Assembly (NCBI GenBank): GCA_964489885.1
Contig: CAZAZX010000017.1
Location: 1 to 22,251 of the forward strand
From: CAKOTZ01 sp964489885
GTDB taxonomy: Bacteria; Bacillota; Clostridia; TANB77; CAG-508
DNA: 22,251 bases
Direction of reading: 5' to 3'
This document shows positions 1 through 7,534 of the stretch, one piece after another. The notes below the pieces were generated by a model. The model made no database searches. It saw only the letters and a program-made list of their open reading frames with translations, and was not told where the DNA came from. Position 1 is the first letter of the stretch; every line of letters starts with the position of its first letter. Position numbers and translations under genes: made by a program.

Positions 1-83
1 AGCATTTTTAATGCTTACATGATTTTTTATTATTTGAAAGTGTTTAAAACCCGAATAATTTAAAATCTAATTTTTCAAACTTT

Positions 84-1130
84 ATGATAAAAGGTGAAAG
101 ACCTGATGTTCAAGATGTATATCAAGCAATTATTTATAAATTAGGGCAAAATAATGAACTAAGTGATGATTTTAAAGTAAAATTACTTGACTATATTTCA
201 CAAACTTTTGATAATTCTAAAATGAGTTTTTCAATATACAGAGATAAACTTTGCAATCAAATATTATTTAATAAAACAGGTAATTTAGCAGAAAAAGATA
301 TTCCAAAATACGAGAGAAATAAAACATTGGAAGAAATTTTTTCAAATCTTGATAGCTTAGTTGGACTTGAAGATATAAAAAAAGCTTTACATAATTTATC
401 AGATTTAATAAATCTAAAAAATAAAACAAAAGATGATTTAAAACTTCAAAATATAAATTTACATATGGTATTTTTAGGAAATCCTGGTACTGGGAAAACT
501 ACAGTTGCAAGGATTGTAGCAGAAATACTCTATAATTTAAAATATATTAAAGAAAATAAATTAGTAGAAGTTACTAGTAAAGATTTAGTTGGAGAATATG
601 TTGGACAAACTGGCCCTAAAACTAATAGCGTAATTCAAAGAGCAATGGGTGGGGTGCTTTTTATAGATGAAGCATATACTCTTGCAAGTGGAACTAACTT
701 AGGAAATTCTTATAATGCTGAAGCAATTGCAACATTAATTCAAGCAATGGAAAATAATAGAGATAACCTAGTCGTAATTTTTGCAGGCTATACGAAAGAA
801 ATGCAAGCATTTTTAAATGCAAATTCAGGTATAATGTCTAGAATTGGATACACATTAGATTTTAAAGATTATACAGAAGATGAACTTGTTAAAATTTTTG
901 AAAAAATGACATCTAAATCAGGCTTTAGGGTTACAGATGATGCAATCAAAGAAGTAAGAGAAAAAATTAAAGAATATAAAGAAAGACCAAATTTTGGAAA
1001 TGCTAGATTTATAAGAAACTTATTTGAAAAATCAGTTATAAAACATGCAGAAAATACGCGTGATAAAAAACAAAGAAAAATACTTAAAACAATTACAAGG
1101 GAAGATATCTCTACAGAAAATTTAATATAA
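84..1130 (+). CDS. CbxX/SpoVK-type AAA+ ATPase, possibly 5'-truncated
   Basis: This 348-residue AAA+ ATPase belongs to the CbxX/CfqX/SpoVK branch of single-ring remodelling ATPases. Visible motifs are Walker A GNPGTGKTT (132-140), the conserved DLVGEYVGQTGPKT segment (168-180), Walker B VLFIDEAY (191-198), an arginine finger in SRIGY (R253) and the sensor-2 helix GNARFIRNLFE (305-315). It is the first gene of the TelA/XpaC/SBP cassette, and the next gene starts 13 bases after its stop. Residues 1-62 resemble a stand-alone AAA lid domain, as if a preceding AAA module were lost. The ATG at 84 has no Shine-Dalgarno upstream. The frame is open only back to a stop at 45-47, without another start codon. 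Either the start is weak or the gene is a 3' remnant of a longer tandem-AAA gene. The ATPase assignment is sure; substrate and intactness are not. Confidence 0.87.
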   Translation: MIKGERPDVQDVYQAIIYKLGQNNELSDDFKVKLLDYISQTFDNSKMSFSIYRDKLCNQILFNKTGNLAEKDIPKYERNKTLEEIFSNLDSLVGLEDIKKALHNLSDLINLKNKTKDDLKLQNINLHMVFLGNPGTGKTTVARIVAEILYNLKYIKENKLVEVTSKDLVGEYVGQTGPKTNSVIQRAMGGVLFIDEAYTLASGTNLGNSYNAEAIATLIQAMENNRDNLVVIFAGYTKEMQAFLNANSGIMSRIGYTLDFKDYTEDELVKIFEKMTSKSGFRVTDDAIKEVREKIKEYKERPNFGNARFIRNLFEKSVIKHAENTRDKKQRKILKTITREDISTENLI

Positions 1131-1143
1131 TTATGGAGGAAAA

Positions 1144-2826
1144 ATGGATAATAGTAAAAAAAAGGCAAATTTTACACCAAAAGACAATAATGAAGATATA
1201 AAAAATAACACTACATTTAAAAATAGAGGTAAAATATTTACAATTATTGTATTTATAATTATGACATTATTAATTTTAATATTAGCTACTAATAAATTTT
1301 TTATTAGTGAAATCAAGGAAAATGCAGATGCAAAAGATACCATTAAAATAATTTCTGGTTCTGAAAACAAGATATTAGAACCACTTCTTGAAAAATTTGA
1401 AAAGCAAGAGGGCATACATATTCAAATGACTTATATGGGATCTGTTGATATTATGCAAGAGCTTGAAAAAGGTGCTGAAGATTACGATGCGGTATTTCCA
1501 GCAAATAGTATTTGGATTAGTATGGGGGATACTAATCTTAAAGTTAAACATCAAAAGTCAATAACAACTACACCTGTTGTTTTTGGAATTAAGAAGAGTG
1601 TTGCAAATAAACTTGGCTTTGTTGGAAACGATGTTTCAACAAAAGATATATTAGATAAAATTAAATCCAAAGAGTTAAAATTCATGATGACATCTGCCAC
1701 TCAATCAAATTCAGGGGCAACTGCATATTTAGGATTTATTTATGCACTTCTTGAAAATCCTGAAGTGATAAATGAATCAGATTTAGATAATGTAAAGCTT
1801 AAAGAAGATGTTACTACAATTCTTTCAGGCATTAATCGTTCATCAGGAAGTTCTGATTGGCTTAAAGATTTATTCTTAGAAAGTGATTATGATGCAATGG
1901 TCAATTATGAATCAATTATAATTGAAACTAATCAACATTTAATAGAGCAGGGCAAAGAACCACTTTATGTTGTATATCCAAAAGATGGTCTTGGAATTGC
2001 AGATTCACCTCTAGGTTACATTGATAATGGTAATAGTAAGAAAGAAGAAGAATTTTTAAAATTACAAAATTTTTTGATTTCTGAAGATACTAAAAAAGAA
2101 CTAATGAATTTAGGAAGAAGAACTGCTTTTGGTTTAAATTTCAAAGCAACAAATACGAATGTATTTAATCCAGATTGGGGTGTTGATACTGAAAAAGTTC
2201 TTAATGTAATGAAGATGCCTAGTGCTAATGTAATTAAGAAAGCATTAAATTTATATCAGACAGAACTTAGAAAGCCATCTCTTACAGTATATTGTGTTGA
2301 TTATTCTGGAAGTATGTATAATGAAGGAAAAGATAGTTTATGTAATGCAATGGATTTACTACTTGACCAAGGCAAGGCTGAAAAATATATGCTTCAAGCA
2401 AGTGAGAGGGATGTTACAATTATAATTCCATTTTCAAATGCAGTTATGGATGTTTGGAAAGTTGAAGGCAATAATAAAATTAGCTTAGGAGATTTGAGCA
2501 CTAAACTTAAAAATTTAGATGCAGCTGGTGGAACTAATATCTATGATTCAGTTATTAGAGCGGCAGATGAAATCAATAAATACAATAAAGAGGAATATAC
2601 AGCTTCAATTATTTTAATGACTGATGGTGTATCAAATGGCGGATCATATTATAATGTAAAAAATAAGTGGGAGAATGAAAACTTGGATATTCCAATTTTT
2701 TCAATCACATTTGGAAATTCTGACGAAACACAATTAGATAAATTAGCTAGGCTTTCAAAGGCAAGAGTATTTGATGGCAAGAAAGATTTAGAGTCAGCCT
2801 TTAAGAAAGCTAAAGGATATAATTAA
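1144..2826 (+). CDS. Membrane-anchored extracellular substrate-binding protein fused to a vWA domain
   Basis: This 560-residue protein has a short charged cytoplasmic tail, one membrane segment (about 31-49), an extracellular type-2 substrate-binding fold (about 65-345; TIKIISGSENKILEPLLEKFEKQEG is the typical first strand and helix), and a C-terminal von Willebrand A domain (about 378-555). The metal-site (MIDAS) residues are intact: DYSGS at 386-390, T464 in GGT, and D494 in MTDG. Such vWA domains bind Mg2+ and mediate protein-protein contacts; the SBP half should bind a small ligand or anion. No ABC permease or ATPase lies nearby, so import is unlikely and a sensor or scaffold role is inferred. 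The Shine-Dalgarno GGAGG precedes the ATG at good spacing. The MoxR/vWA pairing seen elsewhere is an analogy for the adjacent AAA+ gene, but this AAA+ is of another family. Confidence 0.88.
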   Translation: MDNSKKKANFTPKDNNEDIKNNTTFKNRGKIFTIIVFIIMTLLILILATNKFFISEIKENADAKDTIKIISGSENKILEPLLEKFEKQEGIHIQMTYMGSVDIMQELEKGAEDYDAVFPANSIWISMGDTNLKVKHQKSITTTPVVFGIKKSVANKLGFVGNDVSTKDILDKIKSKELKFMMTSATQSNSGATAYLGFIYALLENPEVINESDLDNVKLKEDVTTILSGINRSSGSSDWLKDLFLESDYDAMVNYESIIIETNQHLIEQGKEPLYVVYPKDGLGIADSPLGYIDNGNSKKEEEFLKLQNFLISEDTKKELMNLGRRTAFGLNFKATNTNVFNPDWGVDTEKVLNVMKMPSANVIKKALNLYQTELRKPSLTVYCVDYSGSMYNEGKDSLCNAMDLLLDQGKAEKYMLQASERDVTIIIPFSNAVMDVWKVEGNNKISLGDLSTKLKNLDAAGGTNIYDSVIRAADEINKYNKEEYTASIILMTDGVSNGGSYYNVKNKWENENLDIPIFSITFGNSDETQLDKLARLSKARVFDGKKDLESAFKKAKGYN

Positions 2827-2839
2827 AAAGGAGAGAATA

Positions 2840-3460
2840 ATGCTAGAATATAAGAAAAAGAGTATGGTTTTTGATGTATGTAATGTTGCAGCATCTTTAG
2901 GAATTTTCTCAGGATTGAGTTTCGGATTAAATATACCAATAATAATATCTGGGCTTGCAAGTGTTGGAGTTTATATGGGAAGTTCATTATTATTCTCACC
3001 AGATAGAAGGCTAGTCCTTCTTGGTATTAAAGATCATAATAAACAAAAAGAATACTTTGAATTACTTGATTTTGGCTATGAGAAGGTCGAAGAGCTTTCG
3101 CAAGTAAAAAATAAAATTAAAAACATTCAAGTACAAAATCAGGTGTCAATGATAGTAAATAAGATTAATACGATTTTAAAATATTTGGAAAAACATCCAA
3201 ATCAAATTGGATTAAACAAGAAATTTTTTACATACTATTTGGAATCAATATTAAAAATTGTTAATCAATATTATGAAATATCTAATCAAAATGTAGACTC
3301 AAATGAAATAAAAGAAGTTGTTACAAAAGCTGAAAATGCGCTTCCTGTAATTAATAAATCATTGGATGAACAATTTGCAAAAATTCTTCAAAATGATGCT
3401 TTAGATTTAGACACAGAAGTCGATTTGTTAAATACAAGTTTTAATATGAAAGATTTTTAA
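2840..3460 (+). CDS. xpaC: XpaC-family membrane protein (5-bromo-4-chloroindolyl phosphate hydrolysis family)
   Basis: This 206-residue protein begins with a hydrophobic hairpin (about 12-50) and continues as a charged, largely helical cytoplasmic domain. The stretch around 120-140, with KFFTYYLESILKIVNQYYE, and the ending LDLDTEVDLLNTSF match my memory of the XpaC family. The family name comes from an indolyl-phosphate hydrolysis phenotype in Bacillus, but no catalytic residues are established. Its recurrent partner is TelA/YaaN, which lies two genes downstream here; in Bacillus xpaC and yaaN are adjacent. The Shine-Dalgarno GGAGAG lies 13 bases after the previous stop. A role in envelope or toxic-anion stress is the usual inference. 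Family assignment is firm, molecular function unknown. Confidence 0.85.
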   Translation: MLEYKKKSMVFDVCNVAASLGIFSGLSFGLNIPIIISGLASVGVYMGSSLLFSPDRRLVLLGIKDHNKQKEYFELLDFGYEKVEELSQVKNKIKNIQVQNQVSMIVNKINTILKYLEKHPNQIGLNKKFFTYYLESILKIVNQYYEISNQNVDSNEIKEVVTKAENALPVINKSLDEQFAKILQNDALDLDTEVDLLNTSFNMKDF

Positions 3461-3469
3461 TAGAAAGGA

Positions 3470-4543
3470 ATGTCAAAATTGAAAACAAAAATAATAGGAG
3501 CAATTATATTAGTAGTTGTAATAGTATCAATTGGAGCTTATCAATTTCTTAGTGCTAAGAAAGTTAATACAATAACTGTTTCGGGGTATCTTGGTGGTGA
3601 GAAAATTGGACTTTTTGAAGATCAAGAAGTACAAAAAATCTTAGAAAAGAAATGTCATTTAAAAGTTAATTTTACTAAGGCTGGATCAATAGAAATGATT
3701 AGACAAGATTCAAAAGAAATGGATTTCTTATTTCCATCAAGTCAGACAGCTTTAGAACTTTTCAATGCCACTAAGAAAGATAAATTATATAAAAGTGAAA
3801 TTGTATTTAATTCACCAATTGTAATCTATACTTGGAAACCAATTGCTGATAAATTGATTGAAAATGGAGTTGTTAGATATGAAAATAATTCATATTATAT
3901 AGCAAATACTTCAAAACTAATAGATTTAGTAGTAAGTAGAAAAAAATGGAATGAAATAGGACTAAATCAACTATTTGGGTATGTTACAATTCAATCTACA
4001 GATCCTAATAAGTCAAATTCTGGAAATATGTTTATGGGATTAGTGGCAAATACCCTTAATAATTCAGAGGTCGTAGACAGATCAACAGTAGACACAATTA
4101 TTCCAAAATTAAAGGATTTCTTTGGAAAGATTGGTTATATGGAACATTCATCATCAGATTTATTTGAACAATATTTAAAGACTGGAATGGGTGCTAAATC
4201 AATGATTGCAGGCTATGAAAATCAAATGATTGAATTTTCACTAGAACATCCTACTGACTGGGCTTCTGTTAAAAATCAAGTTGCAGTACTTTATCCGGAG
4301 CCTACTGTATGGAGTTCACACCCTTTAATTGCTTTAAATGAGAATGGTGCAAAGTTAATTGAAGCGATGAAAGACAGTGATATTCAAAAAATTGCTTGGG
4401 AAAAACATGGATTTAGAACAGGTGTTAACTCTTCTGTAAATACTTCTATAGAAGGTTTCTACGGAATTCCACAAGCCATTAATTCTGTTATTCCAATGCC
4501 AAATCAAGATGTAATGATTAAGATGATGGATGGAATTAAATAA
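3470..4543 (+). CDS. Membrane-anchored substrate-binding protein without vWA domain
   Basis: An uncleaved signal-anchor (about residues 8-27) is followed by a substrate-binding-like ectodomain of about 325 residues. It shares landmarks with the SBP half of the gene at 1144: an SNSG ligand-loop motif (182-185 here, 188-191 there), a later YE motif (YENQM here, YESII there), and a first strand followed by a Glu/Lys-rich helix. The vWA domain is absent. The ending PMPNQDVMIKMMDGIK replaces it. The first ATG (3470) abuts the GGA of AAAGGA, so the in-frame TTG at 3479, nine bases downstream, is the likelier start; it only removes three residues. The pair of SBPs flanking xpaC suggests an ancient duplication. 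Ligand unknown; there is no transporter nearby. Confidence 0.75.
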   Translation: MSKLKTKIIGAIILVVVIVSIGAYQFLSAKKVNTITVSGYLGGEKIGLFEDQEVQKILEKKCHLKVNFTKAGSIEMIRQDSKEMDFLFPSSQTALELFNATKKDKLYKSEIVFNSPIVIYTWKPIADKLIENGVVRYENNSYYIANTSKLIDLVVSRKKWNEIGLNQLFGYVTIQSTDPNKSNSGNMFMGLVANTLNNSEVVDRSTVDTIIPKLKDFFGKIGYMEHSSSDLFEQYLKTGMGAKSMIAGYENQMIEFSLEHPTDWASVKNQVAVLYPEPTVWSSHPLIALNENGAKLIEAMKDSDIQKIAWEKHGFRTGVNSSVNTSIEGFYGIPQAINSVIPMPNQDVMIKMMDGIK

Positions 4544-4575
4544 TAATAAAGATATGAAAGGTATATTCATTTATT

Positions 4576-5697
4576 ATGAAAAATATGCAATCAAATTCAA
4601 TAAAAAAGGGTAATGACGAAACTCAGAATATAACAAATCAAGATAATAGTAATTTTAATTTCTCATATTTAAATAATGAAGAAAAACAAAGTATAAAAAA
4701 TATAGAGAATACTTTAGATTTAAATAATACAAGTAGTTTACTTCAATTTGGAATTGGTGTTCAATCAGATATTGCTTCATTTTCTAATACAATGTTAAAT
4801 AATATAAATATTGATGATTCAGGTGTTGTAGGAAGAATTCTATTAAATCTTGTAAATATAATTAAAAGTGTTAAGGTTGATGAATTTATTGCTGATATGA
4901 CTGATGACAATGAAACATTTTTTGAAAAATTTTCTAATAAACCAAAAAGGTTTTACAAAGATTATCAAAAAGCAGAAGAAGCTATTGACGAGATTACAGA
5001 CGAACTTGATAGACAGAGGATGACATTACTAAAATATATTGTAATGTATGATAATTTAAACGAGAAAAATGCTAAATATATTAAGAATCTTGATATGTAT
5101 ATTATTGCAGGTGAAGAAAAACAAAAATATCTAAATGAAACTTTAATACCTATGTTAAAGGAAAAAGCCTCTCAAACAAAAGACCAAATAGACATAGAAA
5201 AACTGAATAGTGCAATTGAATTTGAAAATAAACTAGAACATAAAATATTTGACTTAAAAACAACAAGAACAATTGCAATACAAACTATACCACAAATTAA
5301 ACTTTTGCAATCTGGAAATAAGATTTTAGTTGAAAAGATTCAAACATCAATTTTAACAACAATTCCATTATGGAAGAATCAAATATTGATTGCATCAGAA
5401 ATTTCTAAACAAAAAGAAACAATTGAAATGCAAAGGAAAATTACTAAAGAAGCAAATAAAATTTTAGAAAAAAATGCTAAAAGTTTAAAATCAAATGTGA
5501 ATGAAATAATATCTGATAGCTCAAAACTAACAAGCGATATTGATAAATTAAAAAAACTAAATAAAGAGTTAATTGATGTAATCGATGAAACAATTGATAT
5601 AAATGATAAACAAGTTGCTAATAAGGAAGAAACTAAGAAAAATATTGTTCTATTAGAAGACATTTTAAAAGAAAAAATTCAAGAATCAAAACAATAA
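4576..5697 (+). CDS. telA: TelA/YaaN family toxic anion resistance protein
   Basis: This 373-residue, soluble, almost wholly helical protein has the TelA signature through its middle (KPKRFYKDYQKAEEAIDEITDELDRQRMTLLKYIVMYDNL... ) and the family's C-terminal half, with IAIQTIPQIKLLQSGNKILVEKIQTSI and PLWKNQI. Long heptad-like stretches occur from about 280 onward. TelA proteins are associated with tellurite and other envelope-directed stresses and are typically coded beside XpaC; the biochemical mechanism is unresolved. The first 45 residues are Asn/Gln-rich and poorly conserved in appearance. The nearest Shine-Dalgarno-like GAAAGG is about 15 bases before the ATG, longer than usual, and no better in-frame start is visible. 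This is the last gene of the cassette, closed by the terminator at 5728-5774. Confidence 0.9.
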   Translation: MKNMQSNSIKKGNDETQNITNQDNSNFNFSYLNNEEKQSIKNIENTLDLNNTSSLLQFGIGVQSDIASFSNTMLNNINIDDSGVVGRILLNLVNIIKSVKVDEFIADMTDDNETFFEKFSNKPKRFYKDYQKAEEAIDEITDELDRQRMTLLKYIVMYDNLNEKNAKYIKNLDMYIIAGEEKQKYLNETLIPMLKEKASQTKDQIDIEKLNSAIEFENKLEHKIFDLKTTRTIAIQTIPQIKLLQSGNKILVEKIQTSILTTIPLWKNQILIASEISKQKETIEMQRKITKEANKILEKNAKSLKSNVNEIISDSSKLTSDIDKLKKLNKELIDVIDETIDINDKQVANKEETKKNIVLLEDILKEKIQESKQ

Positions 5698-5727
5698 ATT
5701 TTCTAAATTTTAAAAGGATTAGGTAGT

Positions 5728-5774
5728 AAGCCCTCATTGTTGAACAAAAAGTTTAATAATTGGGGCTTCTTTTT
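5728..5774 (+). terminator. Rho-independent terminator of the TelA cassette
   Basis: An 18-pair stem (5728-5745 with 5751-5768, one C/T mismatch and a few G-U pairs) has an AAAAA loop. AAGCCC pairs with GGGCTT at its base, and a CTTTTT tract follows. It separates the cassette from the deacetylase gene. Confidence 0.88.
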
Positions 5775-5876
5775 AATAGATATATCAGAGTTTAAAACTT
5801 TTCCAAGTAAAGTGTATAAGTTATTTGTAATAAAATGGTTTTATTATACATAAAGATATGGCATGGAGGATGGCAT

Positions 5877-6695
5877 ATGAAATTCAAAGTTGAGTATATT
5901 GTTTTAGCTATTTTATTTGTTGGAATGGCAGTATTTGGGTTTAGTGTTTTAAACTATAATAGCGAAACTATAGAAGTAAATTCAGAAGCGGTAAAAAGTA
6001 ATGTTAGTAATGAAAAAATCGGATGGGGGCTAAAGAGAGCAAAAGATCATTTGCAACCTGATTTAGGAAAAAAGAATCTTGATTTAATCAATAAGTATAA
6101 TGGAATTGCTATGGGGAATTCTGAAAAAAAGTATTTGTATTTGACTTTTGATGAAGGATACGAAGCGGGATATACTGATAAAATTTTAGATACACTTAAA
6201 GCAAATAATGTTACAGCAACATTTTTTGTTACCGCACATTATATCAATACTGCATCTGATATGGTAACAAAAATGATTGAAAATGGCAATATTGTTGGCA
6301 ACCATACTGTTAATCATTATAGTATGCCAACAATTGATGATGATAAATTAAAAAAAGAGGTAATGGATTTACATACTACTGTATGTGAAAAATATAATTA
6401 TGAAATGAAATATATAAGACCACCAAAGGGTGAGTATAGCGAAAGAACATTATTAATGTGCAATAATTTAGGATATAAAACTGTAATGTGGTCCCTAGCA
6501 TATGATGATTGGGATGAAAAACATCAAAAAGGGGAAGAATATGCAAAAGAGAAAATTATAGGAAATCTTCACCCAGGTGCTGTGATTTTATTACATGGAA
6601 ATTCAATTAATAATTGTAATGTACTTGATACAGTGATAAAAGAAGCAAAAAATATGGGATATGAATTTAGAAGTTTAGACAATTTTGAAAGATAA
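5877..6695 (+). CDS. pdaA: PdaA-like polysaccharide deacetylase (muramic-delta-lactam type)
   Basis: This 272-residue, NodB-fold, metal-dependent deacetylase has an N-terminal signal-anchor (about 6-25), so it acts outside the membrane on peptidoglycan. Motifs are TFDEGYE (90-96, motif 1 with the PdaA-type D-x-GY variant), HTVNH (143-147, metal His pair), RPPKGEYS (181-188) and ILLHG (237-241). The GWGLKRAKDH segment (49-58) before the catalytic domain is a PdaA hallmark. PdaA removes acetyl from muramic acid during spore-cortex delta-lactam formation, which points to a spore-former or a derivative of one. I chose the ATG at 5877 because GGAGGA ends seven bases before it; the in-frame ATG at 5835 would add 14 residues without a binding site. 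The gene appears monocistronic. I could not define a promoter between 5775 and 5876. Confidence 0.85.
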   Translation: MKFKVEYIVLAILFVGMAVFGFSVLNYNSETIEVNSEAVKSNVSNEKIGWGLKRAKDHLQPDLGKKNLDLINKYNGIAMGNSEKKYLYLTFDEGYEAGYTDKILDTLKANNVTATFFVTAHYINTASDMVTKMIENGNIVGNHTVNHYSMPTIDDDKLKKEVMDLHTTVCEKYNYEMKYIRPPKGEYSERTLLMCNNLGYKTVMWSLAYDDWDEKHQKGEEYAKEKIIGNLHPGAVILLHGNSINNCNVLDTVIKEAKNMGYEFRSLDNFER

Positions 6696-6696
6696 G

Positions 6697-6742
6697 TTTG
6701 AATTTTAACTTCTTTTACCAAATAAATTCAAAATATCTTTTT
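6697..6742 (+). terminator. Weak candidate terminator after the deacetylase gene
   Basis: A nine-pair A/T-rich inverted repeat (6697-6705 with 6724-6732, TTTGAATTT/AAATTCAAA) has an 18-base loop and is followed by ATATCTTTTTAT. The stem is weak, so termination may be partial. Confidence 0.35.
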
Positions 6743-6778
6743 ATGTAAAAAAATATGTGAATTTTATGTAAAAAATAT
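6739..6778 (+). repeat. Direct repeat upstream of the ftsE promoter
   Basis: Two copies of TTTTATGTAAAAAA(A)TAT lie at 6739-6756 and 6762-6778, 23 bases apart, ending at the -35 box of the ftsE promoter. They could be regulator sites or an A/T-rich upstream promoter element. Confidence 0.6.
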
Positions 6779-6806
6779 TGCAAATGTTCTCAATTATTGT
6801 TATGAT
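6778..6806 (+). promoter_or_regulatory. Predicted housekeeping-sigma promoter of the ftsEX operon
   Basis: TTGCAA (6778-6783), a 17-base spacer and TATGAT (6801-6806) match the SigA consensus at 4/6 and 5/6 positions. The expected transcript start is near 6813, about 35 bases before ftsE. The -10 box is the left edge of the palindrome at 6801-6823. Confidence 0.65.
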
Positions 6807-6823
6807 TATTGTGAATAATCATA
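6801..6823. promoter_or_regulatory. Perfect palindrome over the ftsE -10 box and start site (candidate operator)
   Basis: TATGATTATT (6801-6810), a GTG spacer and AATAATCATA (6814-6823) form a perfect 10+3+10 inverted repeat, extendable by one T-A pair. Its position over -10 to about +10 is typical for a repressor site. It could instead form a hairpin at the 5' end of the mRNA. It does not fit the Fur or PerR consensus arrangement as I know them, so no regulator is named. Confidence 0.55.
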
Positions 6824-6847
6824 ATTCGAATTATTGGGGAGATTTTA

Positions 6848-7534
6848 ATGATAGAATTTAAAAATGTTAGTAAAACGTATAACACTGGTACAGTTGCAGT
6901 AAATAATGCTAATTTTAATATAGATAAAGGCGATTTTGCTTTTTTGGTAGGAAAATCTGGCTCAGGTAAATCTACCTTAATTAAATTGATTTTAAAAGAA
7001 GAAGAACCAACAACTGGCAATATTATAATTAATGGAAAAGATACAACTTTTTTAAAGCAAAGCAAAATACCATATTTAAGAAGAAGTATGGGAGTTGTTT
7101 TTCAAGACTTCCGTTTATTGCCAGATAAAACAGTATACGATAATGTTGCTTTTGCAATGCATGTTGTTAGAGCAACTCCACGACACATTAGAAGACAAGT
7201 TCCGATGGTACTATCACTAGTTGGACTTAGTGCAAAAGCTAAAATGTATCCTGATGAATTATCAGGTGGAGAGCAACAAAGAGTTGCACTTGCAAGAGCT
7301 TTAGTTAATAATCCAGCTATGATTATAGCTGATGAACCTACTGGAAACCTTGATCCTACAACCGCTTGGGAAATTATGAATTTATTAAATGACATAAATA
7401 TGAGAGGAACAACAGTCGTTGTTGCAACACATGCTAATGATATAGTTGATAAAATGAAAAAAAGAGTTATAGAAATTAGCAATGGCGAAATTATTAGAGA
7501 TAGTAAAAAGGGTGGTTATAAAGGTGAAATATAG
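6848..7534 (+). CDS. ftsE: Cell division ATP-binding protein FtsE
   Basis: This 228-residue ABC ATPase is the cytoplasmic partner of FtsX in the type VII ABC complex that couples ATP hydrolysis to activation of peptidoglycan hydrolases outside the cell. Motifs are Walker A GKSGSGKST (35-43), the FtsE-typical Q-loop VVFQDFRLLPDKTVYDNVAFA (starting at 83), ABC signature LSGGEQQR (138-145), Walker B MIIADEP (158-164) and the switch His in VATH (195). Length is usual for the family. GGGGAG precedes the ATG. The 3' end overlaps the start of ftsX by 11 bases if the GTG start of ftsX is used, which implies translational coupling. It is the first gene of a seven-gene run reaching 14633. Confidence 0.97.
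   Translation: MIEFKNVSKTYNTGTVAVNNANFNIDKGDFAFLVGKSGSGKSTLIKLILKEEEPTTGNIIINGKDTTFLKQSKIPYLRRSMGVVFQDFRLLPDKTVYDNVAFAMHVVRATPRHIRRQVPMVLSLVGLSAKAKMYPDELSGGEQQRVALARALVNNPAMIIADEPTGNLDPTTAWEIMNLLNDINMRGTTVVVATHANDIVDKMKKRVIEISNGEIIRDSKKGGYKGEI

Noticed and set aside
1..63. End of an upstream gene in frame 1 (open to a TAA at 61-63)
   Set aside because: Twenty codons of A/T-rich low-complexity sequence carry no recognisable protein signal, so no call was made.
5835..5876. Upstream in-frame ATG for the deacetylase, adding 14 residues
   Set aside because: No binding site precedes it, while GGAGGA is well placed for the ATG at 5877, which begins a normal signal-anchor.
5775..5876. Sporulation-sigma (SigF/SigG-like) promoter before pdaA
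   Set aside because: GTATA (5814-5818) and GG-containing sequence downstream are at the wrong spacing, and no convincing CATA-type -10 box pairs with a -35 box.
6801..6823. Fur or PerR box at the ftsE palindrome
   Set aside because: The half-sites and three-base spacer do not match the 7-1-7 Fur or the PerR arrangements; left unassigned.
7482..7523. ATG start of ftsX inside ftsE
   Set aside because: It adds 14 residues unlike FtsX N termini and needs a 53-base overlap; starts at 7524 or 7536 have good binding sites.
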